Notes: a model not told the origin generated them from the sequence alone. A DNA stretch of 11,308 nt from Halieaceae bacterium (GCA_018666055.1 JABJAS010000411.1:1-11308), one strand, 5' to 3'; positions 1 to 6,421 are shown, numbered from the stretch's first letter. Translations and numbers: made by a program.

Positions 1-140
1 CCCTTGCGGCTCAAGGTGGTGACCACCGCGTGGCTTCAGGCTTCCCGGCTTAGACCAGGCTTGCTCAACCGCCACGGAGGTGCTCTCCGGGTACTGCATT
101 ATCGGCTCGAGGACAAATCGTCTGGCGCATACAACAGGCC
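1..140 (-). ncRNA. ssrS: 6S RNA (ssrS), 3' end missing
   Basis: 6S RNA binds the sigma-70 RNA polymerase holoenzyme by imitating an open promoter and tunes transcription in stationary phase. Read on the minus strand, the segment carries recognisable 6S blocks in the right order: GAGCCGATA (about 110-102), a bubble hairpin CGGAG-loop-CTCCG (89-75), the GGTTGAGCAAGCC apical arm with GTCTAAGCCGGGAAGCC, and CACCTTGAGCCGCAAGGG at the window edge, which corresponds to the E. coli CACCTTGAACCAAGGG block. It lies directly downstream of zapA on the same strand, as in E. coli. The 5' end near 140 is inferred from the -10 box at 152-147. The far 3' strand of the closing stem lies outside the window. In many relatives ygfA (fau) follows, but it is not visible here. 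Confidence 0.88.
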
Positions 141-146
141 AAAGGG

Positions 147-174
147 AGTATAGCGGATTCTCGACTTCAGTTAA
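147..174 (-). promoter_or_regulatory. Probable 6S RNA promoter
   Basis: On the minus strand a -10 box TATACT (152-147, 5 of 6 consensus) lies 16 bp after a weak -35 TTAACT (174-169, 4 of 6). This places the start of transcription near 140, at the expected 5' end of the 6S RNA. The -35 box overlaps the end of zapA, including its stop codon, so ssrS may be transcribed both from here and by read-through from zapA. Confidence 0.55.
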
Positions 175-484
175 TCTCGAGCTGCCGCAATTGATAGAGC
201 ACCTCATCTAGCTGGCTATTCAACGCTGAAAGTCGTTGTTGTTCTTCACTGCTTTGAGTGGATTGTTCGCCACCCTTTAGCGCCAGCAACTCGTGGCTAA
301 TATTCAGTGCCGCCATAATGGCAACGCGCTCCAAACCAATGACTTTGCCCGTGGAGCGGATATCTCTCATGTGCTGATCGAGGTAACGAGCGGCGGTGGT
401 GAGCGCCGATTCCTCGTCAGCCGGACAAGCGACTTGATATTCTTTGTCGAGGATATCGACGCTGACGGTGTTAGAGCGACTCAT
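167..484 (-). CDS. zapA: Cell division protein ZapA
   Basis: ZapA is a small cytoplasmic protein that binds FtsZ, cross-links its protofilaments and stabilises the Z-ring. The 105-residue product matches the family length (109 in E. coli). An N-terminal globular part (about 1-70) contains VSVDILDKEYQVACPADEE and the signature AALNISHELL near residues 58-67. A C-terminal coiled coil rich in Glu, Gln and Leu (about 72-105) serves for dimer and tetramer formation. The ATG start overlaps the stop codon of the upstream ZapB-like gene (ATGA, 484-481). A GGATGG ribosome site sits 6 nt before it. The gene is followed after about 27 nt by 6S RNA, the conserved gammaproteobacterial order. Confidence 0.93.
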   Translation of the reverse strand: MSRSNTVSVDILDKEYQVACPADEESALTTAARYLDQHMRDIRSTGKVIGLERVAIMAALNISHELLALKGGEQSTQSSEEQQRLSALNSQLDEVLYQLRQLEIN

Positions 485-690
485 GCAGTGCCATCCAAAG
501 AGCGCAATCGGGCCAGAGAAGTCTCAACGTGCTCGCTAGCTTGACGTTGCCGCTCCAAGAGCTCGCGACGCTCCTTTTGTAGTTCCGCAGTGCGCAGCTT
601 CAAAGCACGATTTTCTCGGTTCAACTCGCGGCTCAGCTCAATGAGATCATTCACTTTTGTTTCCAGCGCCTGTATGAGGTTTTCAGCCAC
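481..690 (-). CDS. ZapB-like coiled-coil protein (TIGR02449 type)
   Basis: A 69-residue, almost entirely helical protein with heptad-like spacing (ALETKVNDLIELSRELNRENRALKLR) and high charge, typical of the short coiled-coil family found just upstream of zapA in pseudomonads and marine gammaproteobacteria. By similarity to ZapB it may link ZapA to Z-ring organisation; this role is inferred from coiled-coil character and translational coupling with zapA. The start is GTG at 690-688: an in-frame stop lies only six codons upstream, and no ATG or other start occurs in that stretch. No clear Shine-Dalgarno sequence precedes it. The promoter at 751-722 would give a leader of about 25 nt. Confidence 0.8.
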   Translation of the reverse strand: MAENLIQALETKVNDLIELSRELNRENRALKLRTAELQKERRELLERQRQASEHVETSLARLRSLDGTA

Positions 691-721
691 GGCATGTACA
701 CTATGTCAGTTGGAAGCAAGC

Positions 722-751
722 ACTATAATGCGCGTTGTTTCACTGGGTCAA
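722..751 (-). promoter_or_regulatory. Sigma-70-like promoter of the zapB-like/zapA operon
   Basis: Minus-strand -35 TTGACC (751-746, 5 of 6) and -10 TATAGT (727-722, 5 of 6) are separated by 18 bp. Transcription would start near 715, about 25 nt before the GTG codon. The plus-strand string TATAAT at 724-729 is the other face of this -10 region and has no acceptable plus-strand -35 at 16-18 bp, so the minus-strand reading is preferred. Confidence 0.65.
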
Positions 752-808
752 TGCACGGCAACGCAACGGAGATGAGGGCGGGCTCTTTTAGGAAGGCGCG
801 TTGTTTCA
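730..808 (+). repeat. 13-bp direct repeat in the divergent control region
   Basis: GCGCGTTGTTTCA occurs at 730-742 and again at 796-808, a 66-bp period. With three more flanking bases the match is 15 of 16 (AAxGCGCGTTGTTTCA). Copy 1 lies in the spacer of the zap promoter and copy 2 overlaps the proposed -35 of the ygfB promoter. The core hexamer GCGTTG also appears inverted as CAACGC at 759-764, followed by CAACGG at 764-769. A shared operator is an inference. Confidence 0.6.
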
Positions 809-829
809 TCACCGATAACTCAGTATTAA
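801..829 (+). promoter_or_regulatory. Weak candidate promoter for ygfB-pepP-ubiH-ubiI
   Basis: TTGTTT (801-806) and TATTAA (824-829, 4 of 6) are 17 bp apart. The predicted transcription start near 836 would leave a leader of about 22 nt before the TTG at 858, and would exclude a start at 834. The -35 matches only at TTG, so this is tentative. No better plus-strand pair was found in 691-857. Confidence 0.35.
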
Positions 830-857
830 TTTATTGACGATCAGGGACGGCACTATT

Positions 858-1460
858 TTGTTATTCGACGCACTGGGCGCATTCGAAGATATGCCTCATT
901 GGGAAGAGGCGGCAGACAGCCTTTTCAATGCGGGCCTCACCATCAATCCGTCTGCGCTCCATGGCGGTATGGTGGGTTTGCTGGCGGCGGGATTTAGCCC
1001 TCGCACAGAGCAACACTTTTCGTCGACCGTGGCGGCATTGGAAAAAGCATTGGCGGTCGAGTTGACGGGGGAGTTGGTCGAATTTATCTCCCGCTTAAGT
1101 CTCGCGACCCTGTCGGCTATTGAAGATGCTGATTACACCTTCCAGCCGATGTTGCCGCCAGATGATGATGCCTTAGAAGAACGCTTATTATCGATTTCTG
1201 AGTGGAGTACCGGGTTTTTGTCGGGTTTCACGCAGGGGATTACGATTCGCGAAGCAGCGGGTGAACCTGTCGCAGGCTTAACGGCTGAGGCGCTGAAAGA
1301 TATCGCCGCCATCGCACAAGTTGACACTGAGGAGTCTGATTCTGAAACGGCGGAGCGGCAATTAGACGACATCATCGAATACTTGCGATTTGCCGCTATC
1401 AACACTGTGATGGAAGCACAATCGCTACAGGAGACCGATCTTGAAGATCACCAAAGCTGA
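858..1460 (+). CDS. ygfB: UPF0149/YgfB family protein
   Basis: A member of the YgfB/YecA (UPF0149) family of acidic helical proteins. The family molecular role is poorly defined; in Pseudomonas aeruginosa YgfB has been linked to control of ampDh3 and beta-lactam tolerance. The family signature is seen as a hydrophobic helix, then NPSALHGGMVGLLAAGF, then WSTGFLSGFTQGI in the middle and the C-terminal DDIIEYLRFAAINTVMEA. The start is uncertain. TTG 858 has a purine-rich CAGGGACGG at 842-850, the same string that precedes ubiH, and gives 200 residues. ATG 891 gives 189 residues, close to the E. coli 192, but has poor ribosome binding. TTG 834 lies at the predicted transcription start. It is first gene of the ubi operon and its 3' end overlaps pepP by 20 bases. 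Confidence 0.85.
   Translation: MLFDALGAFEDMPHWEEAADSLFNAGLTINPSALHGGMVGLLAAGFSPRTEQHFSSTVAALEKALAVELTGELVEFISRLSLATLSAIEDADYTFQPMLPPDDDALEERLLSISEWSTGFLSGFTQGITIREAAGEPVAGLTAEALKDIAAIAQVDTEESDSETAERQLDDIIEYLRFAAINTVMEAQSLQETDLEDHQS
1429..1434 (+). promoter_or_regulatory. Ribosome binding site that decides the pepP TTG start
   Basis: AGGAGA lies inside the 3' end of ygfB, 6 nt before the TTG at 1441. It is the strongest Shine-Dalgarno sequence in the operon and supports translation from a TTG codon overlapping ygfB by 20 bases. Confidence 0.7.
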
Positions 1461-2760
1461 GTTTACCCGTCGCCGCAAAAAGCTGATGTCTATGATGGAC
1501 AAAAACAGTATTGCGGTCATTCCTGGTGCCCGGGAAGTAACTCGGAGTCGAGATACTGAGTATCCGTTTCGGCAGAATAGCGATCTCTTTTACTTGACGG
1601 GGTTCGAGGAGCCTGACGCGGTGTTGGTGCTTTTGCCCGGTCGCAGACAGGGTCAGGTGATCTTGTTTTGTCGAGAGCGCGACCCCGATATGGAACTGTG
1701 GAATGGTTATCGATTAGGCCCCGAGGGCGCGATAGCCTATCTGGGGCTGGATGACGCTTTCCCCATTGATGATCTTGATGAAATTCTTCCTGGTCTCATT
1801 GAGGGAACGAATCGGATCTACTATTCGATGGGCCACGACGATCATTTTGATCAGCGGGTGATGGGTTGGGTAAATCAGATCCGACGTCTCGCGCGCAGCG
1901 GAGCGGCGCCCCCTGCCGACTTTACTGATTTGGCCTTTCTGCTGCATGAGCAACGCTTGATCAAGTCTGCTGCTGAACTGCGTGTTATGCGCAAAGCAGG
2001 TGAGATCAGCGCCGAAGCGCACATTCGTGCCATGCGCGAGTGTCGTGCAGGACGATACGAATATCATCTTGAAGCGTCTATTCAGCACACTTTTGCGGAG
2101 CATGGCGCGCGTTTTCCCGCCTACAGTTCCATTGTTGGTTCAGGTGTTAATGCCTGCGTACTGCATTACACGGAAAATAACGCGCGCATGCGCGGCGGTG
2201 ATTTGGTGTTGATTGACGCCGGCTGCGAGTACGAGGGTTATGCGGCCGACATTACTCGCACCTTTCCGGTCAGTGGCCGTTTTTCCCCGGAGCAACGTGC
2301 CCTGTATGACGTCGTGTTAGCGGCGCAGCATGCTGCGATTGCCAAGGTGAAGCCCGGTAATACGTGGAATCAGCCCCACGATGCCACCGTGAGAGTGATT
2401 ACCCGGGGACTCATTAAGTTGGGGTTGCTGAAAGGTCAGGAGCGCGATTTGATCAAATCAGAGGCGTATCGTGATTTTTATATGCACCGAGCCGGCCATT
2501 GGCTGGGGCTAGATGTTCACGACGTCGGTGACTATCGCGTGGATGGCCGATGGCGGCAGTTAGAAGCGGGCATGGTCATGACCATCGAGCCCGGTATCTA
2601 CGTCGCGCCTGATAACACGCGCGTTGCCAAGCGTTGGCGTGGCATCGGGGTGCGAATAGAGGATGATGTGGCGGTGACTGAAACAGGGTGCGACATATTG
2701 ACCGGAGACGTTCCGACCAATGCCGATGAGATTGAAGCGCTGATGTCAGGGACGCCATGA
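1441..2760 (+). CDS. pepP: Xaa-Pro aminopeptidase PepP (M24B)
   Basis: Aminopeptidase P removes an N-terminal residue from peptides whose second residue is proline; it is a cytoplasmic dinuclear manganese enzyme. The 439-residue product aligns nearly end to end with E. coli PepP (441). An N-terminal creatinase-like domain (about 1-170) includes SDLFYLTGFEEPDAVLVL. The pita-bread catalytic domain (about 175-435) has all five metal ligands: D259 and D270 (IDAGCEYEGYAADITRTFP), H353 (AGHWLGLDVHDVG), E383 (TIEPGIY) and E407 (RIEDD). The supporting histidines H242, H349 and H360 are present too. E. coli has GLSHWLG where this protein has RAGHWLG, a substitution near the active site that spares the ligand. 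The TTG start is backed by AGGAGA at 6 nt. The stop overlaps the ubiH start as ATGA. Pairing pepP with ubiH/ubiI is conserved but metabolically unexplained. Confidence 0.96.
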   Translation: MKITKAEFTRRRKKLMSMMDKNSIAVIPGAREVTRSRDTEYPFRQNSDLFYLTGFEEPDAVLVLLPGRRQGQVILFCRERDPDMELWNGYRLGPEGAIAYLGLDDAFPIDDLDEILPGLIEGTNRIYYSMGHDDHFDQRVMGWVNQIRRLARSGAAPPADFTDLAFLLHEQRLIKSAAELRVMRKAGEISAEAHIRAMRECRAGRYEYHLEASIQHTFAEHGARFPAYSSIVGSGVNACVLHYTENNARMRGGDLVLIDAGCEYEGYAADITRTFPVSGRFSPEQRALYDVVLAAQHAAIAKVKPGNTWNQPHDATVRVITRGLIKLGLLKGQERDLIKSEAYRDFYMHRAGHWLGLDVHDVGDYRVDGRWRQLEAGMVMTIEPGIYVAPDNTRVAKRWRGIGVRIEDDVAVTETGCDILTGDVPTNADEIEALMSGTP

Positions 2761-3956
2761 CCTCTCATTCGCAGGTGCTGATTCTGGGCGGGGGACTAGC
2801 GGGGCTCTCGTTCGCCATCGCTATCGCCTGTGAGAATCCTGATTTAGACATTGTGTTGTTGGAGGCCAGTCCCTTTCGATCGGGGTCACCTAACCCACTC
2901 GATACGCGCGGCTCTGCACTCAATTTACATTCTGTATCACTGCTGGAATCGTGGGGCATCTGGTCAGGCCTGCGTTCCGCCGCAGGCGCGATACGCGATA
3001 TCCATGTCTCTCATCGTGGCCATTTTGGTAGCACAGTGATGACGGCCAGCGAACTTGATGTCTCCGCCTTGGGCTATGTTGTGGAGAACCATGAGCTCGG
3101 TCAGCAGTTGCTGGCTCGTGCCACGCAGTTGGGCATTACCATTCGATCTCCGGTCCGGTGCAGTGGGCTTCGGACCGACGCAGGCACATCAGCGGTTGAG
3201 ACAGAAGAAGGTGAGGTGATCACCGCTGACCTTGTCTTATTGGCTGCCGGCGTTGCGCCCGATTGGTTTGCTCAGTTGGGTATCCGCGTCTTGGAGCGAC
3301 CGACTCCTAATACCGCGCTGGTATTTAATGCGAGCTTCCCAGGACAGCAAAGTGGTCGTGCTTTTGAGCGCTTTACCGAAAATGGGCCATTAGCAGTGTT
3401 GCCGCTGCCGACGCTGAGTCATGCCGATCAGCGCTATAACGTGGTGTGGTCGGTGTCCAACAGCACAGCAACTATGCTTGGCGATCTGGACGATGAGGCT
3501 TTTCGCAACCACTTTCAGGATGCATTTGGTTGGCGGTTAGGGCGCGTACAGGCCGTGGGGCGGCGCAGTCAGTGGCCACTGATGCGGTTATCGGCTTCGG
3601 AGCAGTTCCGCGCTGGCTTTCTCTTGGTGGGCAATGCAGCGCACACGCTACACCCTGTCGCGGGCCAAGGGTTAAATCTCTCCCTGCGAGAGGCCGGCTT
3701 ATTGGCACAAGCAATCGCCGACGCACAGCAGCACTCAGCCCCCATTGGCTGTCTAGCGAGTTTAAAAACCTATCTCGATCAAGTGTCTCTTGAGCAGCGC
3801 CTTGTCGTCGACAGCACCGATGCGTTGGCCACCCTTTTCAATCGCCGAGGACCGCTACTGGATGTCCCTCGAGACGCATCACTTGCCTTATTAGATTTAC
3901 TGCCAGCAGTCCGGCAACAAGTCGCAAGTGTTGGAACGGGTCGGCGCTATGCCTGA
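2757..3956 (+). CDS. ubiH: UbiH-type ubiquinone-synthesis FAD monooxygenase
   Basis: Flavin-dependent hydroxylase of the UbiH/UbiF/COQ6 family; UbiH adds the C4 hydroxyl of the ubiquinone ring using O2 and NAD(P)H, within the soluble Ubi complex. The 399-residue product has the Rossmann GGGLAG (11-16), the ribose-binding acid E36 (VLLEAS), the DTRGSALN segment (49-56) that corresponds to the family DxRxxAL motif, and the second FAD motif GNAAHTLHPVAGQGLNL (292-308), with GN as in E. coli UbiH. The middle DG motif (usually A-D-G-x-x-S) is degenerate: residues 162-170 read LAAGVAPDW, with no acidic residue before the glycine. The ATG start overlaps pepP by 4 bases with AGGGA 4 nt upstream; the end overlaps ubiI by 8. 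Exact ring position cannot be proven from sequence; operon order favours UbiH. Confidence 0.88.
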   Translation: MTSHSQVLILGGGLAGLSFAIAIACENPDLDIVLLEASPFRSGSPNPLDTRGSALNLHSVSLLESWGIWSGLRSAAGAIRDIHVSHRGHFGSTVMTASELDVSALGYVVENHELGQQLLARATQLGITIRSPVRCSGLRTDAGTSAVETEEGEVITADLVLLAAGVAPDWFAQLGIRVLERPTPNTALVFNASFPGQQSGRAFERFTENGPLAVLPLPTLSHADQRYNVVWSVSNSTATMLGDLDDEAFRNHFQDAFGWRLGRVQAVGRRSQWPLMRLSASEQFRAGFLLVGNAAHTLHPVAGQGLNLSLREAGLLAQAIADAQQHSAPIGCLASLKTYLDQVSLEQRLVVDSTDALATLFNRRGPLLDVPRDASLALLDLLPAVRQQVASVGTGRRYA

Positions 3957-5154
3957 GCGATACAATGAGCGCAGCGCGGATGTGCTGATCGTTGGCGCTG
4001 GCATTGCCGGGCTGTCCTTAGCGATTGCTTTGAGCAAAAGTGATTGTCACGTCGTGGTGGTTGATGGGGCTGATCGGCCCAAGCCAGTCAACGAAGGCGT
4101 TGCATTAAATGATTGGGACCTTAGAGTCAGTGCGTTGACACCCACGTCCATTCGTTTTCTTGAATCACTTGGCGTGTGGCAGAGGATTCCCAGCGAGCGC
4201 ACTGCCCCCTACCAGGCCATGTGTGTCTGGGATGCCGACGGTACTGGACGAATCACTTTCAATGCAGAGGACGTCGCCGCATCTTGCCTCGGACACATTG
4301 TTGAGAACCGACAGACCGTGCAGGCGTTGATAGAGTGCGCAGAGGCTTGCAGCGGCGTGGAGCTGCGCTGGCAAAGTGCACTGGAGTCCTTGTCTCGCAC
4401 ACCGGATGGTTGGTCCGTTCACTGTGCCGGCGATCAACGTCTCTCTGCACAGCTCGTTGTTGCGGCTGATGGTGCCCGCTCAAAGGTGCGTCAGCTGACA
4501 GCGCAGCCCACTCGAGATTGGGATTATCATCAGAGCGCGATTGTTGGCACGGTCGCGCTATCGTCGCCGCATCAAGCAACGTGTTGGCAAGCTTTCCTAA
4601 GTACTGGTCCATTAGCGCTACTGCCATTGCCCGATCCTTCGAAGGTGGCGCTGGTCTGGTCGCTAGATGCGCAGGAGCACGCTGAGGTTGCGGCGCTGTC
4701 TGATACCGCTTTTGTTCAGGCTTTAAATCAGGCTTTGGGTCCATTAGCGCCTCATGCAGAGGCGGTGGGGACCCGCGTCAGCTTTCCACTTAAACAAAGT
4801 CATGCGATCGATTACGTGGACGAAGGGTTAGTGTTGGTTGCTGATGCGGCACACAGCATTCATCCATTGGCTGGACAAGGCATTAACCTTGGACTGTCCG
4901 ATGTGCGCATTTTGGCGCAAGAACTCTTGGCGGGTTGTGCCGGCGGCCTCCCGGTTTCGAGCCCCGTTTCCCTAAAACGCTACCAACGCCAGCGAAAGTC
5001 GGAAAATCTCGCCATGATGGCGGCGATGGAGGGCTTTAAGCGCGGCTTTGGTAGCCCTCATCCGGCCGCAGTGATACTGCGGAATATCGGTCTGAATATG
5101 GTTGAGCGTCAGCACTGGCTGAAGCGATGGTTCATGCGGCAAGCGATTAGCTGA
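3949..5154 (+). CDS. ubiI: UbiI/VisC-type ubiquinone-synthesis FAD monooxygenase
   Basis: Second flavin hydroxylase of the same family; UbiI (VisC) hydroxylates ring carbon C5 in aerobic ubiquinone synthesis. The 401-residue product (E. coli 400) contains GAGIAG (16-21), the acid D39 closing the second beta strand, DLRVSAL (57-63), the DG motif VVAADGARSKVR (170-181) and the late FAD/substrate motif at 298-315 (ADAAHSIHPLAGQGINLG). The usual Gly-Asp of that late motif is Ala-Asp here (A298). The ATG at 3949 is chosen because the protein then begins just before the Rossmann strand, with GGAACGGG 8 nt upstream; a GTG seven codons earlier (3928) is also open. It overlaps ubiH by 8 bases, so translation is probably coupled. 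UbiF activity is possible; the assignment rests on gene order. Confidence 0.86.
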   Translation: MPERYNERSADVLIVGAGIAGLSLAIALSKSDCHVVVVDGADRPKPVNEGVALNDWDLRVSALTPTSIRFLESLGVWQRIPSERTAPYQAMCVWDADGTGRITFNAEDVAASCLGHIVENRQTVQALIECAEACSGVELRWQSALESLSRTPDGWSVHCAGDQRLSAQLVVAADGARSKVRQLTAQPTRDWDYHQSAIVGTVALSSPHQATCWQAFLSTGPLALLPLPDPSKVALVWSLDAQEHAEVAALSDTAFVQALNQALGPLAPHAEAVGTRVSFPLKQSHAIDYVDEGLVLVADAAHSIHPLAGQGINLGLSDVRILAQELLAGCAGGLPVSSPVSLKRYQRQRKSENLAMMAAMEGFKRGFGSPHPAAVILRNIGLNMVERQHWLKRWFMRQAIS

Positions 5155-5283
5155 CTTGCCGGCCACGAGCGCGATGGTGCGGGTCACGTGTTTGCGTCCC
5201 AGCAGGCCGCCCACCCGACATCGCTTGCTCGTTTCACCCCTTTAGGGGCTGTGTTTTGACACTTATTGAGTGAGAGGGTCGTT
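5155..5283 (+). other. Intergenic gap between ubiI and gcvH
   Basis: This 129-nt gap is where several gammaproteobacteria carry gcvT. I see no gcvT remnant: no GcvT-like peptide appears in any frame. A short ATG-initiated stretch of 23 codons from 5174 has no ribosome site. The gap ends with a small GC hairpin (5237-5248) and the gcvH ribosome site GAGAGGG (5272-5278). It is too short for a tandem glycine riboswitch, and no convincing promoter was found. Confidence 0.5.
5237..5257 (+). terminator. Weak terminator-like hairpin before gcvH
   Basis: CCCC (5237-5240), loop TTTA and GGGG (5245-5248) form a 4-bp GC stem, followed after 5 nt by TTTT (5254-5257). The stem is short and the T run interrupted, so termination would be partial at best. 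It may separate the ubi operon from gcvH or lie in the gcvH leader. Confidence 0.3.
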
Positions 5284-5679
5284 ATGTCTCAGGATCCAGA
5301 CAATCTGTATTACGCGGCGACGCATGAGTGGGCCCGGCTGGAAGCGGATGGCTCTGTGACGGTCGGTATTACTGAGCATGCTCAACAGGCGCTGGGGGAC
5401 GTCATGTATGTCGAGCTACCCCTGGTGGGAGCTGTCGTCTTGGCGGCAGGGTTCACAGGTATTGTCGAGTCCGTTAAGGCGGCGTCAGATATTTATGCGC
5501 CAATAGCGGGCATGGTGCTCGCTGTGAATGATGCGTTAGCGGATACCCCCGAGCAGATTAATGAGGACCCCTATGGTGCAGGATGGTTTTATCGTCTAAA
5601 GCCTGAAGAGCCATCGCAGCTTAACGCGCTACTGAATGCCGAGGGCTACGCGTCCGCCGTAGCAGCAGAGCCCCAATAG
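5284..5679 (+). CDS. gcvH: Glycine cleavage system H protein
   Basis: GcvH is the lipoylated carrier that shuttles the aminomethyl group between GcvP, GcvT and the lipoamide dehydrogenase. The 131-residue product matches E. coli (129) throughout: THEWARLEADGSVTVGITEHAQQALGD (13-39), the lipoylation site ESVKAASDIYAP with lysine K65, and NEDPYGAGWFYRLKP near the C terminus. The ATG at 5284 is preferred over an in-frame TTG at 5266 because GAGAGGG lies 5 nt before it and because the family begins here. gcvT and gcvP are not adjacent: ubiI lies upstream and an opposing phosphatase gene follows after 10 nt. The protein looks intact. GcvH can also act as a lipoyl donor in lipoate metabolism, so an unlinked copy is not odd functionally. 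Confidence 0.95.
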   Translation: MSQDPDNLYYAATHEWARLEADGSVTVGITEHAQQALGDVMYVELPLVGAVVLAAGFTGIVESVKAASDIYAPIAGMVLAVNDALADTPEQINEDPYGAGWFYRLKPEEPSQLNALLNAEGYASAVAAEPQ

Positions 5680-5689
5680 CGCTGGAGGG

Positions 5690-6352
5690 TTAAGGGCGTA
5701 GCGAGAGCACCGTCCAGCCCTGGCGCTCCGCATGCTCAGCGAGTACGGGGTCGGGGTCTACTGCAACGGGGTGGCCGACTTCACTGAGAAGCGGTAAATC
5801 GTTGTGAGAGTCGGAATAAAACCACGTGTCTTCATTGTCGTTAGCATTGGCGTGGCGGCTGCGCCAAGCGGCAAGGTGTGTCACCTTGCCGCTTTGGAAG
5901 CAGGGTAGCCCCTCTGGCTTTCCCGTGTAACAGCCGTCAATCACACCCACGGCACTGCCCAACCAGTGTTGAAAGCCAAGGCGTGCGGCGACGGGTTCAG
6001 CGACGACACTATGTGTGGCGGTCATGAGCAAGAGCTGGTCACCGGCAACGCGGTGGTGGTCTATCAGCGCAAATGCCTTGTCTAGCAGCATGGGTTCGAT
6101 ACATTCTGTCATAAACTGCCGCTGTAAATCGCGCACAGAGGCCTTCGTTTTGCCGGTGAGGGGTTCGAGCACAAACTGAAGGTAGGCCGTCATATCGAGG
6201 CTGCCTGCCTGATACGCCTCATAAAATTGATCGTTAGTGCGCGCGAAGTTTGCCGCGTCTACGAGGCCTTTTTGGACTAAGAACTCTCCCCAGCGGTGAT
6301 CAGAATCGCCAGCGAGTAACGTATTATCGAGGTCAAAGATAGCGAGGGCCAT
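5690..6352 (-). CDS. HAD-IB family hydrolase (SerB-like, TIGR01490 type)
   Basis: A 220-residue cytoplasmic HAD phosphatase of the phosphoserine-phosphatase-like IB group; the substrate is unknown. All four motifs are present: motif I FDLDNTLLAGDSD with nucleophile D7 and acid/base D9; motif II LLLMTATHS with T111; motif III GKVTHL with K156; motif IV YSDSHNDLPLL with D181 and D185. A helical cap lies between motifs I and II (about 20-90). The frame stays open upstream to 6808, but homology starts at this ATG, and the longer frame runs across the divergent rppH gene. The ribosome site is weak (GGGAG 15 nt upstream). A HAD gene of this type divergent from rppH is also the Pseudomonas arrangement. 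Its 3' end converges on gcvH with a 10-nt gap. Confidence 0.88.
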   Translation of the reverse strand: MALAIFDLDNTLLAGDSDHRWGEFLVQKGLVDAANFARTNDQFYEAYQAGSLDMTAYLQFVLEPLTGKTKASVRDLQRQFMTECIEPMLLDKAFALIDHHRVAGDQLLLMTATHSVVAEPVAARLGFQHWLGSAVGVIDGCYTGKPEGLPCFQSGKVTHLAAWRSRHANANDNEDTWFYSDSHNDLPLLSEVGHPVAVDPDPVLAEHAERQGWTVLSLRP

Positions 6353-6372
6353 GGCGTTGTTTGGTTGCTCCC

Positions 6373-6412
6373 AAAAAAATAAGACCTCTCCGGTGAGTCC
6401 CGTTGACAGAGG
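6373..6412 (-). terminator. Terminator-like hairpin in the HAD gene leader
   Basis: Read on the minus strand, CCTCT (6412-6408) can pair with AGAGG (6389-6385) around an 18-nt loop, which can itself form a small GTC/GAC stem. TCTTATTTTTTT follows directly (6384-6373). It lies between the predicted transcription start near 6415 and the HAD start at 6352, where an attenuator would be. The stem is only 5 bp, so this is tentative. Confidence 0.3.
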
Positions 6413-6421
6413 ATGTGTGGA

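Noticed and set aside
724..729. Perfect TATAAT on the plus strand as a ygfB promoter.
   Set aside because: No -35 at a workable distance; the same bases form the minus-strand -10 TATAGT with a strong TTGACC.
4259..4744. A 161-residue open frame on the minus strand inside ubiI.
   Set aside because: It lies antisense to strongly conserved UbiI sequence, has no recognisable domain and reads like a low-complexity shadow.
4972..5214. Minus-strand frame starting MGGLLGRKHVTRTIALVAGKS in the ubiI-gcvH gap.
   Set aside because: Looks superficially protein-like, but it continues antisense into ubiI, and lacks a ribosome site and recognisable family.
5174..5245. Possible 23-codon leader peptide followed by a hairpin before gcvH.
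   Set aside because: No Shine-Dalgarno sequence, no run of regulatory codons (for example glycine), and the hairpin is too small to argue for attenuation.
5256..5261. Perfect TTGACA -35 box just before gcvH.
   Set aside because: A -10 at 16-18 bp would fall on the gcvH start codon and none of the hexamers there resembles TATAAT.
5681..5718. Inverted repeat GCTGGA / TCCAGC at the gcvH-HAD convergence, considered as a bidirectional terminator.
   Set aside because: Six-bp arms 26 nt apart with no T run on either side; part of it lies in the HAD coding end.
6403..6408. Perfect TTGACA upstream of rppH.
   Set aside because: At 17 bp the hexamer is TACGGA, a very poor -10, and no better one exists at 16 or 18 bp.
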